DNA from: Bugula neritina
Taxonomy: Eukaryota; Bryozoa; Gymnolaemata; Cheilostomatida; Bugulidae
Reading direction: 5' to 3'
Assembly (NCBI GenBank): GCA_964035545.1
Contig: CAXIUT010000103.1
Coordinates: forward strand, 124,001-188,000
Length of the DNA: 64,000 bases
In this document: one piece after another, positions 38,864 through 52,271 of the stretch
How positions within the stretch are numbered: the stretch's first letter is position 1
Layout: every line of letters begins with the position of its first letter
Notes under the pieces: generated by a model
What the model saw: only the letters and a program-made list of their open reading frames with translations
What the model was told of the DNA's origin: nothing
Database searches by the model: none
Made by a program: the position numbers and the translations under genes

Positions 38864-40206
38864 ACGACTGCCATAAACAATGATAAAATATTCATTGTTG
38901 GTACTACTGAGTAGATTAAAATATAATATAATATTATTTTCTGGACAAATAAATAATATCAAATGCATATTATAACTTACCATAAATCTACAGTGCTTCA
39001 CATCTTCACCTTTTTCTGCAATGTTATTTCTTTGCAGTTAGAAGTACTAGCTGAATATATGACTATGAAACATAACCCTTCAATTTCATTGCACCAGCAT
39101 CAGTTGCAAGATAGGTGTGTTGGGAGTTATCTTTCCCAAAATTTTGTTCTTGGTGTTTATACGAAGCAGACACAGGCTAATATTAGTTTTGTTATTTGCA
39201 AGAGTTTTTCTGTCTGATTGTCCATCAGCAAAAGTTTGGCCTTGCAGTTATTATGGAAATACCAGTGATGCTGGAAGACCTTTGCATTGTACACCCGCCT
39301 TTACTATTGAATTTAGATGTTTTATTTTCCCATCCCCTCTCCTGCCCCCCTGTCCCCTCTAACAACCAGCAATCCTGACTCATGTGAATTGTGTTATTGT
39401 TCTAGAGTTGGCCCATGGGCCTACAGTATACGATTTGAAGCTTTATAGTTTACAGGCAGTCGAGATGAGTCACTGCTAAAACCCATTTTGTTAGTAGACT
39501 ATATTGCTCTTCAATTATCAGTTTTCATATTAAAAGAGAAAGCTCATCTGCAGCGCCATTTCACAGTGTTATATTTTGCTAGAGCAATAACTAATTTTAG
39601 ATGCCTTTGCAAACATATGAGAAATAAATGAGTCATTCTATGAAAAGAGGTGTTTGCAGCAATTGTCCACTTTTGATTTACAAGCGGCATGGAAACTTTT
39701 GTCGTTTTAAATAATATCACCAAACTCATCACTTGCATGTTTTTATAGACTTGATAAATTTTTTTATGCAAAACTTGATGCCTGCTTCAAAGATACCAGT
39801 GCTTAATTACTGTGTTAACTGTATTGGCACGTTGCCATGAGATATTTGGTAATATTTCGCATCACAACAAACTCTTCAGAAAGTTAAGAAAATCAGTCTA
39901 GAAAGTTAATGAAATAAACCTACCAGAAAGAGTGAGCCAGATGTAACAAGTAGATCCAAAACAATTAGTTGATTAACAATTGAAGTTGAAATCTCCATGT
40001 AGTCAACACTTTAGTCCTAATGTCAAATGCAAACGTCTGCAACCAAACTGTGTAGACTTCATGAGCTGGTTAGCTGAAAGGACTCATTAAAGTTCTTAAC
40101 TCTTGTGTGTATAGTGATGCCCATCTTGAACTAGAGAGGGCTGACTGAAGACTGCTACTTTGTGAAAATTGACAATGCATATTATTATTATTCATTGTTG
40201 AGATTC
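38864..40206 (+). repeat. Satellite monomer 30, family A with B-like bases (1343 bp)
   Basis: The 5' part equals monomers 26, 27 and 29. The second copy of the 4025-bp duplication ends at 39198. Later it has B-like cagtcgagatgag and gttatattttgc in an A background, plus a private caattatcag near 39513, suggesting a short gene-conversion tract of about 39460-39580. Confidence 0.95.
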
Positions 40207-41549
40207 ACGACTGCCATAAACAATGATAAAATATTCATTGTTGGTACTACTGAGTAGATTAAAATATAATATAATATTATTTTCTGGACAAATAAATAAT
40301 ATCAAATGCATATTATAACTTACCATAAATCTACAGTGCTTCACACCTTCACTTTTTTCTGCAATGTTATTTCTTTGCAGTTAGAAGTACTAGTTGAAAA
40401 TATGACTATGAAACATAACCCTTCAATTTCATTGCACCAGCACCAAATGCAAGATAGGTGTGTTGGGAGTTATCTTTCCCAAAATTTTGTTCTTGGTGTT
40501 TATACGAAGCAGACACAGGCTAATATTAGTTTTGTTATTTGTAAGAGTTTTTCTGTCTGATTGTCCATCAGCAAAAGTTTGGCCTTGCAGTTATTATGGA
40601 AATACCAGTGATGCTGGAAGACCTTTGCATTGTACACCCGCCTTTACTATTGAATTTAGATGTTTTATTTTCCCATCCCCTCTCCTGCCCCCCTGTCCCC
40701 TCTAACAACCAGCAATCCTGACTCATGTGAATTGTGTTATTGTTCTAGAGTTGGCCCATGGGCCTACAGTATACGATTTGAAGCTTTATAGTTTACAGGC
40801 AGTGGAGATGAGTCACTGCTAAAACCCATTTTGTTAGTAGACTATATTTCTCTTCAATCATCAGTTTTCATATTAAAAGAGAAAGCTCATCTGCAGCGCC
40901 ATTTCACAGTGTTTTATTTTGCTAGAGCGATAACTAATTTTAGATGCCTTTGCAAACATATGAGAAATGAATGAGTCATTCTATGAAAAGAGGTGTTGGC
41001 AGCAATTGTCCACTTTTGATTTACAAGCGGCATGGAAACTTTTGTCGTTTTAAATAATATCACCAAACTCATCACTTGCATGTTTTTATAGACTTGATAA
41101 ATTTTTTTATGCAAAACTTGATGCCTGCTTCAAAGATACCAGTGCTTAATTACTGTGTTAACTGTATTGGCACGTTGCCATGAGATATTTGGTAATATTT
41201 CACATCACAACAAACTCTTCAGAAAGTTAAGAAAATCAGTCTAGAAAGTTAATGAAATAAACCTACCAGAAAGAGTGAGCCAGATGTAACAAGTAGATCC
41301 AAAACAATTAGTTGATTAACAATTGAAGTTGAAATCTCCATGTAGTCAACACTTTAGTCCTAATGTCAAATGCAAACGTCTGCAACCAAACTGTGTAGAC
41401 TTCATGAGCTGGTTAGCTGAAAGGACTCATTAAAGTTCTTAACTCTTGTGTGTATAGTGATGCCCATCTTGAACTAGAGAGGGCTGACTGAAGACTGCTA
41501 CTTTGTGAAAATTGACAATGCATATTATTATTATTCATTGTTGAGATTC
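40207..41549 (+). repeat. Satellite monomer 31, family A (1343 bp)
   Basis: A with caccaaatgc. Variants cttcacaccttc, ctatatttctc, gaaatgaatgag and gtgttggcagc. The gaaatgaatgag allele links its 3' half to the A parts of monomers 36 and 40. Confidence 0.97.
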
Positions 41550-42893
41550 ACGACTGCCATAAACAATGATAAAATATTCATTGTTGGTACTACTGAGTAG
41601 ATTAAAATATAATATAATATTATTTTCTGGACAAATAAATAATATCAAATGCATATTATAACTTACCATAAATCTACAGTGCTTCACATCTTCACTTTTT
41701 TCTGCAATGTTATTTCTTTGCAGTTAGAAGTACTAGTTGAAAATATGACTATGAAACATAACCCTTCAATTTCATTGCACCAGCACCAGTTGCAAGATAG
41801 GTGTGTTGGGAGTTATCTTTCCCAAAATTTTGTTCTTGGTGTTTATACGAAGCAGACACAGGCTAATATTAGTTTTGTTATTTGCAAGAGTTTTTCTGTC
41901 TGATTGTCCGTCAGCAAAAGTTTGCGCCTTGCAGTTATTATGGAAATACCAGTGATGCTGGAAGACCTTTGCATTGTACATCCGCTTTTACTATTGAATT
42001 TAGATGTTTTATTTTCCCATCCCCTCTCCTGCCCCCCTGTCCCCTCTAACAACCAGCAATCCTGACTCATGTGAATTGTGTTATTGTTCTAGAGTTGGCC
42101 AATGGGCCTACAGTATACGATTTGAAGCTTTATAGTTTACAGGCAGTGGAGATGAGTCACTGCTGAAACCCATTTTATTAGTAGACTATATTGCTCTTCA
42201 ATCATCAGTTTTCATATTAAAAGAGAAAGCTCATCTGCAGCACCATTTCTCAGTGTTATATTTTGCTAGAGCAATAACTAATTTTAGGTGCCTTTGCAAA
42301 CATGTGAGAAATAACTGAGTCATTCTATGAAAAGAGGTGTTTGCAGCACTTGTCCACTTTTGATTTACACGCGGCATGGAAACTTTTGTAGTTTTAAATA
42401 GTATCTCCAAACTCATCACTTGCATGCGTTTAGATACTTGATGAAAATTTTTATGCATAACTTGATGCCTGCTTCAAAGACACCAGTGCTTAGTTACTGT
42501 GTTAAATGTATTGGCACGTTGCCATGAGATATTTGGTAATATTTCGCATCACAACAAACTCTTCAGAAAGTTAAGAAAATCAGTCTAGAAAGTTAATGAA
42601 ATAAACCTACCAGAAAGAGTAAGCCAGATGTAACAAGTAGATCCAAAACAATTAGTTGATTAACAATTGAAGTTGAAATCTCCATGTAGTCAACACTTTA
42701 GTCCTAATGTCAAATGCAAACGTCTGCAACCAAACTGTGTAGACTTCATGAGCTGGTTAGCTGAAAGGACTCATTAAAGTTCTTAACTCTTGTGTGTATA
42801 GTGATGCCCATCTTGAACTAGAGAGGGCTGACTGAAGACTGCTACTTTGTGAAAATTGACAATGCATATTATTATTATTCATTGTTGAGATTC
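41550..42893 (+). repeat. Satellite monomer 32, family A with divergent patch (1344 bp)
   Basis: 5' part like monomers 2 and 7 (tttgcgcc, acatccgctttta). Bases ~42240-42505 hold a cluster of variants seen only here, in 41 and partly in 37 (see the patch entry). Private a at about 42102 breaks the A palindrome (ggccaatgggcc). Confidence 0.97.
42240..42505 (+). other. Divergent patch within monomer 32 (also in 41, partly in 37)
   Basis: About a dozen clustered changes absent from other A and B units: catttctcag, ttttaggtgcc, acatgtgag, aataactgag, cagcacttg, tacacgcgg, aatagtatc, gcatgcgttt, gatgaaaattt, gcataacttg, cttagttac and gttaaatg. Flanks are ordinary family A. The same patch is at ~54304-54569. 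It may be a conversion tract from an unsampled third family. Confidence 0.85.
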
Positions 42894-44232
42894 ACGACTG
42901 CCATAAACAATGATAAAATATTCATTGTTGGTACTAGTGAGTAGAATAAAATATAATATAATATTTTCTTGACAGATAAATAATATCATATACAGAATCT
43001 AATTTACCATAACTCTACAGTGCTTCACCTCTTTAACTTTTTCGGCAATGTTATTCCTTTCTAGTTAGAAGTACTAGCTGAATATAGGACTATGAAACAT
43101 AACCCTTCAATTTCATTGCACCAGCACCGTTCTCAAGAAAGGTGTGGTGGGAGTTATCTTTCCTAAAATTTTGTTCCTGGCGTTTATACGAAGCAGACAC
43201 AGGCTAATATTAGTTTAGTTATTTGAAAGAGTTTTGCTGTCATATTGTCCATCAGCAGGAGCTGACGCCTTGCGGTTATTATGGAAATACCAGCGATGCT
43301 GGAAGACCTTTGCATTGTACACCCGCCTTTACTATTGAATTTAGATGTTTTATTTTCCCCTCCCCTCTCCCTCCCCCCTGTCCCCTCTAACAACCAGTAA
43401 TCCTGCCTCATGTAAAATGTGTTATTGTTTTAGAGTTGGACCATGGGCCTACAGTATACGATTTGAAGCTTCATAGTTTACAGGCAGTCGAGATGAGTCA
43501 TTGCTGAAACCAATTTTTATTAGTAGACTATATTGCTCTTCAATCATCAGTTTTCATATTAAAACAGAAAGCTCATCCGCCGCACCATTTCACAGTGTTA
43601 TATTTTGCTAGAGCAATAACTAATTTTAGATGCCTTTGCAAACATATGAGAAATAAATGAGTCATTCTATGAAAAGAGGTGTTTGCAGCAATTGTCCACT
43701 TTTGATTTAGACGCGGCATGGAAACTTTTGTAGTTTTAAATAATATCTCCAAACTCATCACTTGCATGTGTTTAGATACTTGATAAAGTTTTGTATGCAA
43801 AATTTGATGCCTGCTTCAATGACACCAGTGCTTAATTACTGTGTTAACTGTATTGGCACAATGCCATGAGATATTTGGTAATATTTCGCATCACAACAAA
43901 CTCTTCAGAAAATGAAGAAAATCAGTCTAGAAAGTTAATGAAATAAACCTACCAGAGAGAGTAAGCCAGATGTGACAAGTTGATCCAAAACAAGTTGATT
44001 AACAGTTGAAGTTGAAGTCTCCATGTAGTGAACACTTTAGTCCTAATGTCAAATGCAAACGTCTGCTACCAAACTGTGTAGACTTCATGAGCTGGTTAGC
44101 TGACAGGACTCATTAAAGTTCTTAACTCTTGTGTGTATGGTGATGCCCATCTTGAACTAGAGAGGGCTGACTAAAGACTGCTACTTTGTGAAAATTGACA
44201 ATGCATATTATTATTATTCATTGTTGAGATTC
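42894..44232 (+). repeat. Satellite monomer 33, chimeric B1 to B2 (1339 bp)
   Basis: B1 5' part as in monomer 11 (accgttctcaagaaagg, cagcgatgc, cctgcctcatg), with the private taatttacc shared with 42. It becomes B2 from about 43469 (gcttcatag, gtcgagatgagtcattg). The A to B change from monomer 32 falls between 42834 and 42937. Confidence 0.96.
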
Positions 44233-45571
44233 ACGACTGCCATAAACAATGATAAATTATTCATTGTTGGTACTAGTGAGTAAATTAAAATATAATATAA
44301 TATTTTCTTGACAGATAAATAATATCGTATACAGAATCTAACTTACCATAACTCTAAAGTGCTTCACCTCTTCAAATTTTTCGGCAATGTTATTTCTTTC
44401 TAGTTAGAAGTACTAGCTGAATATAGGACTATGAAACATAACCCTTCAATTTCATTGCACCAGCACCGGTTGCAAGATAGGTGTGGTGGGAGTTATCTTT
44501 CCTAAAATTTCGTTCTTGGCGTTTATACGAAGCAGACACAGGCTAATATTAGTTTAGTTATTTGAAAGAGTTTTGCTGTCATATTGTCCATCAGCAGGAG
44601 CTGACGCCTTGCAGTTATTATGGAAATACCAGTGATGCTGGAAGACCTTTGCATTGTACACCCGCCTTTACTATTGAATTTAGATGTTTTATTTTCCCCT
44701 CCCCTCTCCCTCCCCCCTGTCCCCTCTAACAACCAGTAATCCTGACTCATGTAAAATGTGTTATTGTTTTAGAGTTGGACCATGGGCCTAGAGTATACGA
44801 TTTGAAGCTTTATAGTTTACAGGCAGTCGAGATGAGTCATTGCTGAAACCAATTTTTATTAGTAGACTATATTGCTCTTCAATCATCAGTTTTCATATTA
44901 AAACAGAAAGCTCATCCGCCGCACCATTTCACAGTGTTATATTTTGCTAGAGCAATAACTAATTTTAGATGCCTTTGCAAACATATGAGAAATAAATGAG
45001 TCATTCTATGAAAAGAGGTGTTTGCAGCAATTGTCCACTTTTGATTTAGACGCGGCATGGAAACTTTTGTAGTTTTAAATAATATCTCCAAACTCATCAC
45101 TTGCATGTGTTTAGATACTTGATAAAGTTTTGTATGCAAAATTTGATGCCTGCTTCAATGACACCAGTGCTTAATTACTGTGTTAACTGTATTGGCACAA
45201 TGCCATGAGATATTTGGTAATATTTCGCATCACAACAAACTCTTCAGAAAATTAAGAAAATCAGTCTAGAAAGTTAATGAAATAAACCTACCAGAGAGAA
45301 TAAGCCAGATGTGACAAGTTGATCCAAAACAAGTTGATTAACAGTTGAAGTTGAAGTCTCCATGTAGTGAACACTTTAGTCCTAATGTCAAATGCAAACG
45401 TCTGCAACCAAACTGTGTAGACTTCATGAGCTGGTTAGCTGACAGGACTCATTAAAGTTCTTAACTCTTGTGTGTATGGTGATGCCCATCTTGAACTAGA
45501 GAGGGCTGACTAAAGACTGCTACTTTGTGAAAATTGACAATGCATATTATTATTATTCATTGTTGAGATTC
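44233..45571 (+). repeat. Satellite monomer 34, family B2 (1339 bp)
   Basis: B2 with actctaaagtgc, agctgacgcc, gagtatacg, catccgccgc and gaataagccag. Its duplicate is monomer 38, 5361 bp downstream. Confidence 0.97.
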
Positions 45572-46910
45572 ACGACTGCCATAAACAATGATAAATTATT
45601 CATTGTTGGTACTAGTGAGTAAATTAAAATATAATATAATATTTTCTTGACAGATAAATAATATCGTATACAGAATCTAACTTACCATAACTCTAAAGTG
45701 CTTCACCTCTTCAAATTTTTCGGCAATGTTATTTCTTTCTAGTTAGAAGTACTAGCTGAATATAGGACTATGAAACATAACCCTTCAATTTCATTGCACC
45801 AGCACCGGTTGCAAGATAGGTGTGGTGGGAGTTATCTTTCCTAAAATTTCGTTCTTGGCGTTTATACGAAGCAGACACAGGCTAATATTAGTTTAGTTAT
45901 TTGAAAGAGTTTTGCTGTCATATTGTCCATCAGCAGGAGCATGCGCCTTGCAGTTATTATGGAAATACCAGTGATGCTGGAAGACCTTTGCATTGTACAC
46001 CCGCCTTTACTATTGAATTTAGATGTTTTATTTTCCCCTCCCCTCTCCCTCCCCCCTGTCCCCTCTAACAACCAGTAATCCTGACTCATGTAAAATGTGT
46101 TATTGTTTCAGAGTTGGACCATGGGCCTACAGTATACGATTTGAAGCTTCATAGTTTACAGGCAGTCGAGATGAGTCATTGCTGAAACCAATTTTTATTA
46201 GTAGACTATATTGCTCTTCAATCATCAGTTTTCATATTAAAAGAGAAATCTCATCTGCAGCACCATTTCACAGTGTTATTTTTTGCTAGAGCAATAACTA
46301 ATTTTAGATCCCTTTGCAAACATATGAGAAATAAATGAGTCATTCTATGAAAAGAGGTGTTTGCAGCAATTGTCCACTTTTGATTTAGACGCGGCATGGA
46401 AACTCTTGTAGTTTTAAATAATATCTCCAAACTCATCACTTGCATGTGTTTAGATACTTGATAAAGTTTTGTATGCAAAATTTGATGCCTGCTTCAATGA
46501 CACCAGTGCTTAATTACTGTGTTAACTGTATTGGCACAATGCCATGAGATATTTGGTAATATTTCGCATCACAACAAACTCTTCAGAAAATTAAGAAAAT
46601 CAGTCTAGAAAGTTAATGAAATAAACCTACCAGAGAGAATAAGCCAGATGTGACAAGTTGATCCAAAACAAGTTGATTAACAGTTGAAGTTGAAGTCTCC
46701 ATGTAGTGAACACTTTAGTCCTAATGTCAAATGCAAACGTCTGCAACCAAACTGTGTAGACTTCATGAGCTGGTTAGCTGACAGGACTCATTAAAGTTCT
46801 TAACTCTTGTGTGTATGGTGATGCCCATCTTGAACTAGAGAGGGCTGACTAAAGACTGCTACTTTGTGAAAATTGACAATGCATATTATTATTATTCATT
46901 GTTGAGATTC
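45572..46910 (+). repeat. Satellite monomer 35, family B2 (1339 bp)
   Basis: B2 with agcatgcgcc, gtttcagag, gagaaatctc, gttattttttgc and gaaactcttg. It differs from its duplicate (39) at 46310, c here and g at 51671. Confidence 0.97.
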
Positions 46911-48252
46911 ACGACTGCCATAAACAATGATAAATTATTCATTGTTGGTACTAGTGAGTAAATTAAAATATAATATAATATTTTCTTGACAGATAAATAA
47001 TATCGTATACAGAATCTAACTTACCATAACTCTACAGTGCTTCACCTCTTCAAATTTTTCGGCAATGTTATTTCTTTCTAGTTAGAAGTACTAGCTGAAT
47101 ATAGGACTATGAAACATAACCCTTCAATTTCATTGCACCAGCACCGGTTGCAAGATAGGTGTGGTGGGAGTTATCTTTCCTAAAATTTCGTTCTTGGCGT
47201 TTATACGAAGCAGACACAGGCTAATATTAGTTTAGTTATTTGAAAGAGTTTTGCTGTCATATTGTCCATCAGCAGGAGCATGCGCCTTGCAGTTATTATG
47301 GAAATACCAGTGATGCTGGAAGACCTTTGCATTGTACACCCGCCTTTACTATTGAATTTAGATGTTTTATTTTCCCCTCCCCTCTCCCTCCCCCCTGTCC
47401 CCTCTAACAACCAGTAATCCTGACTCATGTAAAATGTGTTATTGTTTTAGAGTTGGACCATGGGCCTAGAGTATACGATTTGAAGCTTTATAGTTTACAG
47501 GCAGTCGAGATGAGTCATTGCTGAAACCAATTTTTATTAGTAGACTATATTGCTCTTCAATCATCAGTTTTCATATTAAAACAGAAAGCTCATCCGCCGC
47601 ACCATTTCACAGTGTTATATTTTGCTAGAGCGATAACTAATTTTAGATGCCTTTGCAAACATATGAGAAATGAATGAGTCATTCTATGAAAAGAGGTGTT
47701 TGCAGCAATTGTCCACTTTTGATTTACAAGCGGCATGGAAACTTTTGTCGTTTTAAATAATATCACCAAACTCATCACTTGCATGTTTTTATAGACTTGA
47801 TAAATTTTTTTATGCAAAACTTGATGCCTGCTTCAAAGATACCAGTGCTTAATTACTGTGTTAACTGTATTGGCACGTTGCCATGAGATATTTGGTAATA
47901 TTTCACATCACAACAAACTCTTCAGAAAGTTAAGAAAATCAGTCTAGAAAGTTAATGAAATAAACCTACCAGAAAGAGTGAGCCAGATGTAACAAGTAGA
48001 TCCAAAACAATTAGTTGATTAACAATTGAAGTTGAAATCTCCATGTAGTCAACACTTTAGTCCTAATGTCAAATGCAAACGTCTGCAACCAAACTGTGTA
48101 GACTTCATGAGCTGGTTAGCTGAAAGGACTCATTAAAGTTCTTAACTCTTGTGTGTATAGTGATGCCCATCTTGAACTAGAGAGGGCTGACTGAAGACTG
48201 CTACTTTGTGAAAATTGACAATGCATATTATTATTATTCATTGTTGAGATTC
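46911..48252 (+). repeat. Satellite monomer 36, chimeric B2 to A (1342 bp)
   Basis: B2 to 47617 (gttatatttt with catccgccgc upstream), then family A from 47632 (gcgataac, gaaatgaatgag, tttacaagcgg). The switch is inside a 14-bp shared block. Confidence 0.96.
47618..47631. other. B2 to A recombination junction in monomer 36
   Basis: B-type gttatatttt is followed after tgctagagc by A-type gataac. The copy in monomer 40 is at 52979-52992. Confidence 0.88.
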
Positions 48253-49593
48253 ACGACTGCCATAAACAATGATAAAATATTCATTGTTGGTACTACTGAG
48301 TAGATTAAAATATAATATAATATTATTTTCTGGACAAATAAATAATATCAAATGCATATTATAACTTACCATAAATCTACAGTGCTTCACATCTTCACTT
48401 TTTTCTGCAATGTTATTTCTTTGCAGTTAGAAGTACTAGTTGAAAATATGACTATGAAACATAACCCTTCAATTTCATTGCACCAGCACCAGTTGCAAGA
48501 TAGGTGTGTTGGGAGTTATCTTTCCCAAAATTTTGTTCTTGGTGTTTATACAAAGCAGACACAGGCTAATATTAGTTTTGTTATTTGCAAGAGTTTTTCT
48601 GTCTGATTGTCCGTCAGCAAAAGTTTGCGCCTTGCAGTTATTATGGAAATACCAGTGATGCTGGAAGACCTTTGCATTGTACATCCGCTTTTACTATTGA
48701 ATTTAGATGTTTTATTTTCCCATCCCCTCTCCTGCCCCCCTGTCCCCTCTAACAACCAGCAATCCTGACTCATGTGAATTGTGTTATTGTTCTAGAGTTG
48801 GCCCATGGGCCTACAGTATACGATTTGAAGCTTTATAGGTTACAGGCAGTGGAGATGAGTCACTGCTGAAACCCATTTTATTAGTAGACTATATTGCTCT
48901 TCAATCATCAGTTTTCATATTAAAAGAGAAAGCTCATCTGCAGCACCATTTCTCAGTGTTATATTTTGCTAGAGCAATAACTAATTTTAGGTGCCTTTGC
49001 AAACATGTGAGAAATAACTGAGTCATTCTATGAAAAGAGGTGTTTGCAGCAATTGTCCACTTTTGATTTAGACGCGGCATGGAAACTTTTGTAGTTTTAA
49101 ATAATATCTCCAAACTCATCACTTGCATGTGTTTAGATACTTGATAAAGTTTTGTATGCAAAATTTGATGCCTGCTTCAATGACACCAGTGCTTAATTAC
49201 TGTGTTAACTGTATTGGCACAATGCCATGAGATATTTGGTAATATTTCGCATCACAACAAACTCTTCAGAAAATGAAGAAAATCAGTCTAGAAAGTTAAT
49301 GAAATAAACCTACCAGAGAGAGTAAGCCAGATGTGACAAGTTGATCCAAAACAAGTTGATTAACAGTTGAAGTTGAAGTCTCCATGTAGTGAACACTTTA
49401 GTCCTAATGTCAAATGCAAACGTCTGCTACCAAACTGTGTAGACTTCATGAGCTGGTTAGCTGACAGGACTCATTAAAGTTCTTAACTCTTGTGTGTATG
49501 GTGATGCCCATCTTGAACTAGAGAGGGCTGACTAAAGACTGCTACTTTGTGAAAATTGACAATGCATATTATTATTATTCATTGTTGAGATTC
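48253..49593 (+). repeat. Satellite monomer 37, chimeric A to B2 (1341 bp)
   Basis: A with the divergent patch alleles (as in 32 and 41) to 49018, then B2 from 49052. Shares tatacaaagc near 48549 with monomer 41 but not 32, and has a private g at 48839. This is the joint of the 5361-bp duplication. Confidence 0.96.
49018..49052. other. A to B2 recombination junction in monomer 37
   Basis: Divergent-patch allele aactgag (c at 49018) is followed by 33 shared bases and then B-type caattg. It is the joint of the 5361-bp duplication. Confidence 0.9.
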
Positions 49594-50932
49594 ACGACTG
49601 CCATAAACAATGATAAATTATTCATTGTTGGTACTAGTGAGTAAATTAAAATATAATATAATATTTTCTTGACAGATAAATAATATCGTATACAGAATCT
49701 AACTTACCATAACTCTAAAGTGCTTCACCTCTTCAAATTTTTCGGCAATGTTATTTCTTTCTAGTTAGAAGTACTAGCTGAATATAGGACTATGAAACAT
49801 AACCCTTCAATTTCATTGCACCAGCACCGGTTGCAAGATAGGTGTGGTGGGAGTTATCTTTCCTAAAATTTCGTTCTTGGCGTTTATACGAAGCAGACAC
49901 AGGCTAATATTAGTTTAGTTATTTGAAAGAGTTTTGCTGTCATATTGTCCATCAGCAGGAGCTGACGCCTTGCAGTTATTATGGAAATACCAGTGATGCT
50001 GGAAGACCTTTGCATTGTACACCCGCCTTTACTATTGAATTTAGATGTTTTATTTTCCCCTCCCCTCTCCCTCCCCCCTGTCCCCTCTAACAACCAGTAA
50101 TCCTGACTCATGTAAAATGTGTTATTGTTTTAGAGTTGGACCATGGGCCTAGAGTATACGATTTGAAGCTTTATAGTTTACAGGCAGTCGAGATGAGTCA
50201 TTGCTGAAACCAATTTTTATTAGTAGACTATATTGCTCTTCAATCATCAGTTTTCATATTAAAACAGAAAGCTCATCCGCCGCACCATTTCACAGTGTTA
50301 TATTTTGCTAGAGCAATAACTAATTTTAGATGCCTTTGCAAACATATGAGAAATAAATGAGTCATTCTATGAAAAGAGGTGTTTGCAGCAATTGTCCACT
50401 TTTGATTTAGACGCGGCATGGAAACTTTTGTAGTTTTAAATAATATCTCCAAACTCATCACTTGCATGTGTTTAGATACTTGATAAAGTTTTGTATGCAA
50501 AATTTGATGCCTGCTTCAATGACACCAGTGCTTAATTACTGTGTTAACTGTATTGGCACAATGCCATGAGATATTTGGTAATATTTCGCATCACAACAAA
50601 CTCTTCAGAAAATTAAGAAAATCAGTCTAGAAAGTTAATGAAATAAACCTACCAGAGAGAATAAGCCAGATGTGACAAGTTGATCCAAAACAAGTTGATT
50701 AACAGTTGAAGTTGAAGTCTCCATGTAGTGAACACTTTAGTCCTAATGTCAAATGCAAACGTCTGCAACCAAACTGTGTAGACTTCATGAGCTGGTTAGC
50801 TGACAGGACTCATTAAAGTTCTTAACTCTTGTGTGTATGGTGATGCCCATCTTGAACTAGAGAGGGCTGACTAAAGACTGCTACTTTGTGAAAATTGACA
50901 ATGCATATTATTATTATTCATTGTTGAGATTC
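49594..50932 (+). repeat. Satellite monomer 38, family B2 (1339 bp)
   Basis: Duplicate of monomer 34. No difference found. Confidence 0.97.
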
Positions 50933-52271
50933 ACGACTGCCATAAACAATGATAAATTATTCATTGTTGGTACTAGTGAGTAAATTAAAATATAATATAA
51001 TATTTTCTTGACAGATAAATAATATCGTATACAGAATCTAACTTACCATAACTCTAAAGTGCTTCACCTCTTCAAATTTTTCGGCAATGTTATTTCTTTC
51101 TAGTTAGAAGTACTAGCTGAATATAGGACTATGAAACATAACCCTTCAATTTCATTGCACCAGCACCGGTTGCAAGATAGGTGTGGTGGGAGTTATCTTT
51201 CCTAAAATTTCGTTCTTGGCGTTTATACGAAGCAGACACAGGCTAATATTAGTTTAGTTATTTGAAAGAGTTTTGCTGTCATATTGTCCATCAGCAGGAG
51301 CATGCGCCTTGCAGTTATTATGGAAATACCAGTGATGCTGGAAGACCTTTGCATTGTACACCCGCCTTTACTATTGAATTTAGATGTTTTATTTTCCCCT
51401 CCCCTCTCCCTCCCCCCTGTCCCCTCTAACAACCAGTAATCCTGACTCATGTAAAATGTGTTATTGTTTCAGAGTTGGACCATGGGCCTACAGTATACGA
51501 TTTGAAGCTTCATAGTTTACAGGCAGTCGAGATGAGTCATTGCTGAAACCAATTTTTATTAGTAGACTATATTGCTCTTCAATCATCAGTTTTCATATTA
51601 AAAGAGAAATCTCATCTGCAGCACCATTTCACAGTGTTATTTTTTGCTAGAGCAATAACTAATTTTAGATGCCTTTGCAAACATATGAGAAATAAATGAG
51701 TCATTCTATGAAAAGAGGTGTTTGCAGCAATTGTCCACTTTTGATTTAGACGCGGCATGGAAACTCTTGTAGTTTTAAATAATATCTCCAAACTCATCAC
51801 TTGCATGTGTTTAGATACTTGATAAAGTTTTGTATGCAAAATTTGATGCCTGCTTCAATGACACCAGTGCTTAATTACTGTGTTAACTGTATTGGCACAA
51901 TGCCATGAGATATTTGGTAATATTTCGCATCACAACAAACTCTTCAGAAAATTAAGAAAATCAGTCTAGAAAGTTAATGAAATAAACCTACCAGAGAGAA
52001 TAAGCCAGATGTGACAAGTTGATCCAAAACAAGTTGATTAACAGTTGAAGTTGAAGTCTCCATGTAGTGAACACTTTAGTCCTAATGTCAAATGCAAACG
52101 TCTGCAACCAAACTGTGTAGACTTCATGAGCTGGTTAGCTGACAGGACTCATTAAAGTTCTTAACTCTTGTGTGTATGGTGATGCCCATCTTGAACTAGA
52201 GAGGGCTGACTAAAGACTGCTACTTTGTGAAAATTGACAATGCATATTATTATTATTCATTGTTGAGATTC
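50933..52271 (+). repeat. Satellite monomer 39, family B2 (1339 bp)
   Basis: Duplicate of monomer 35, with the common g at 51671. Confidence 0.97.

Larger units (their letters stand above)
35174..39198 (+). repeat. 4025-bp tandem duplication, copy 2
   Basis: Immediately follows copy 1. Its left end is the A to B2 switch in monomer 27 and its right end is at the same unit position in monomer 30, as expected for one unequal exchange between staggered monomers. Confidence 0.95.
43691..49051 (+). repeat. 5361-bp tandem duplication, copy 1
   Basis: From the 3' part of monomer 33 through 34, 35 and 36 to the A part of 37. It differs from copy 2 at only two bases that I found: 46310 (c versus g at 51671) and 48839 (g versus t at 54200). 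Confidence 0.95.
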
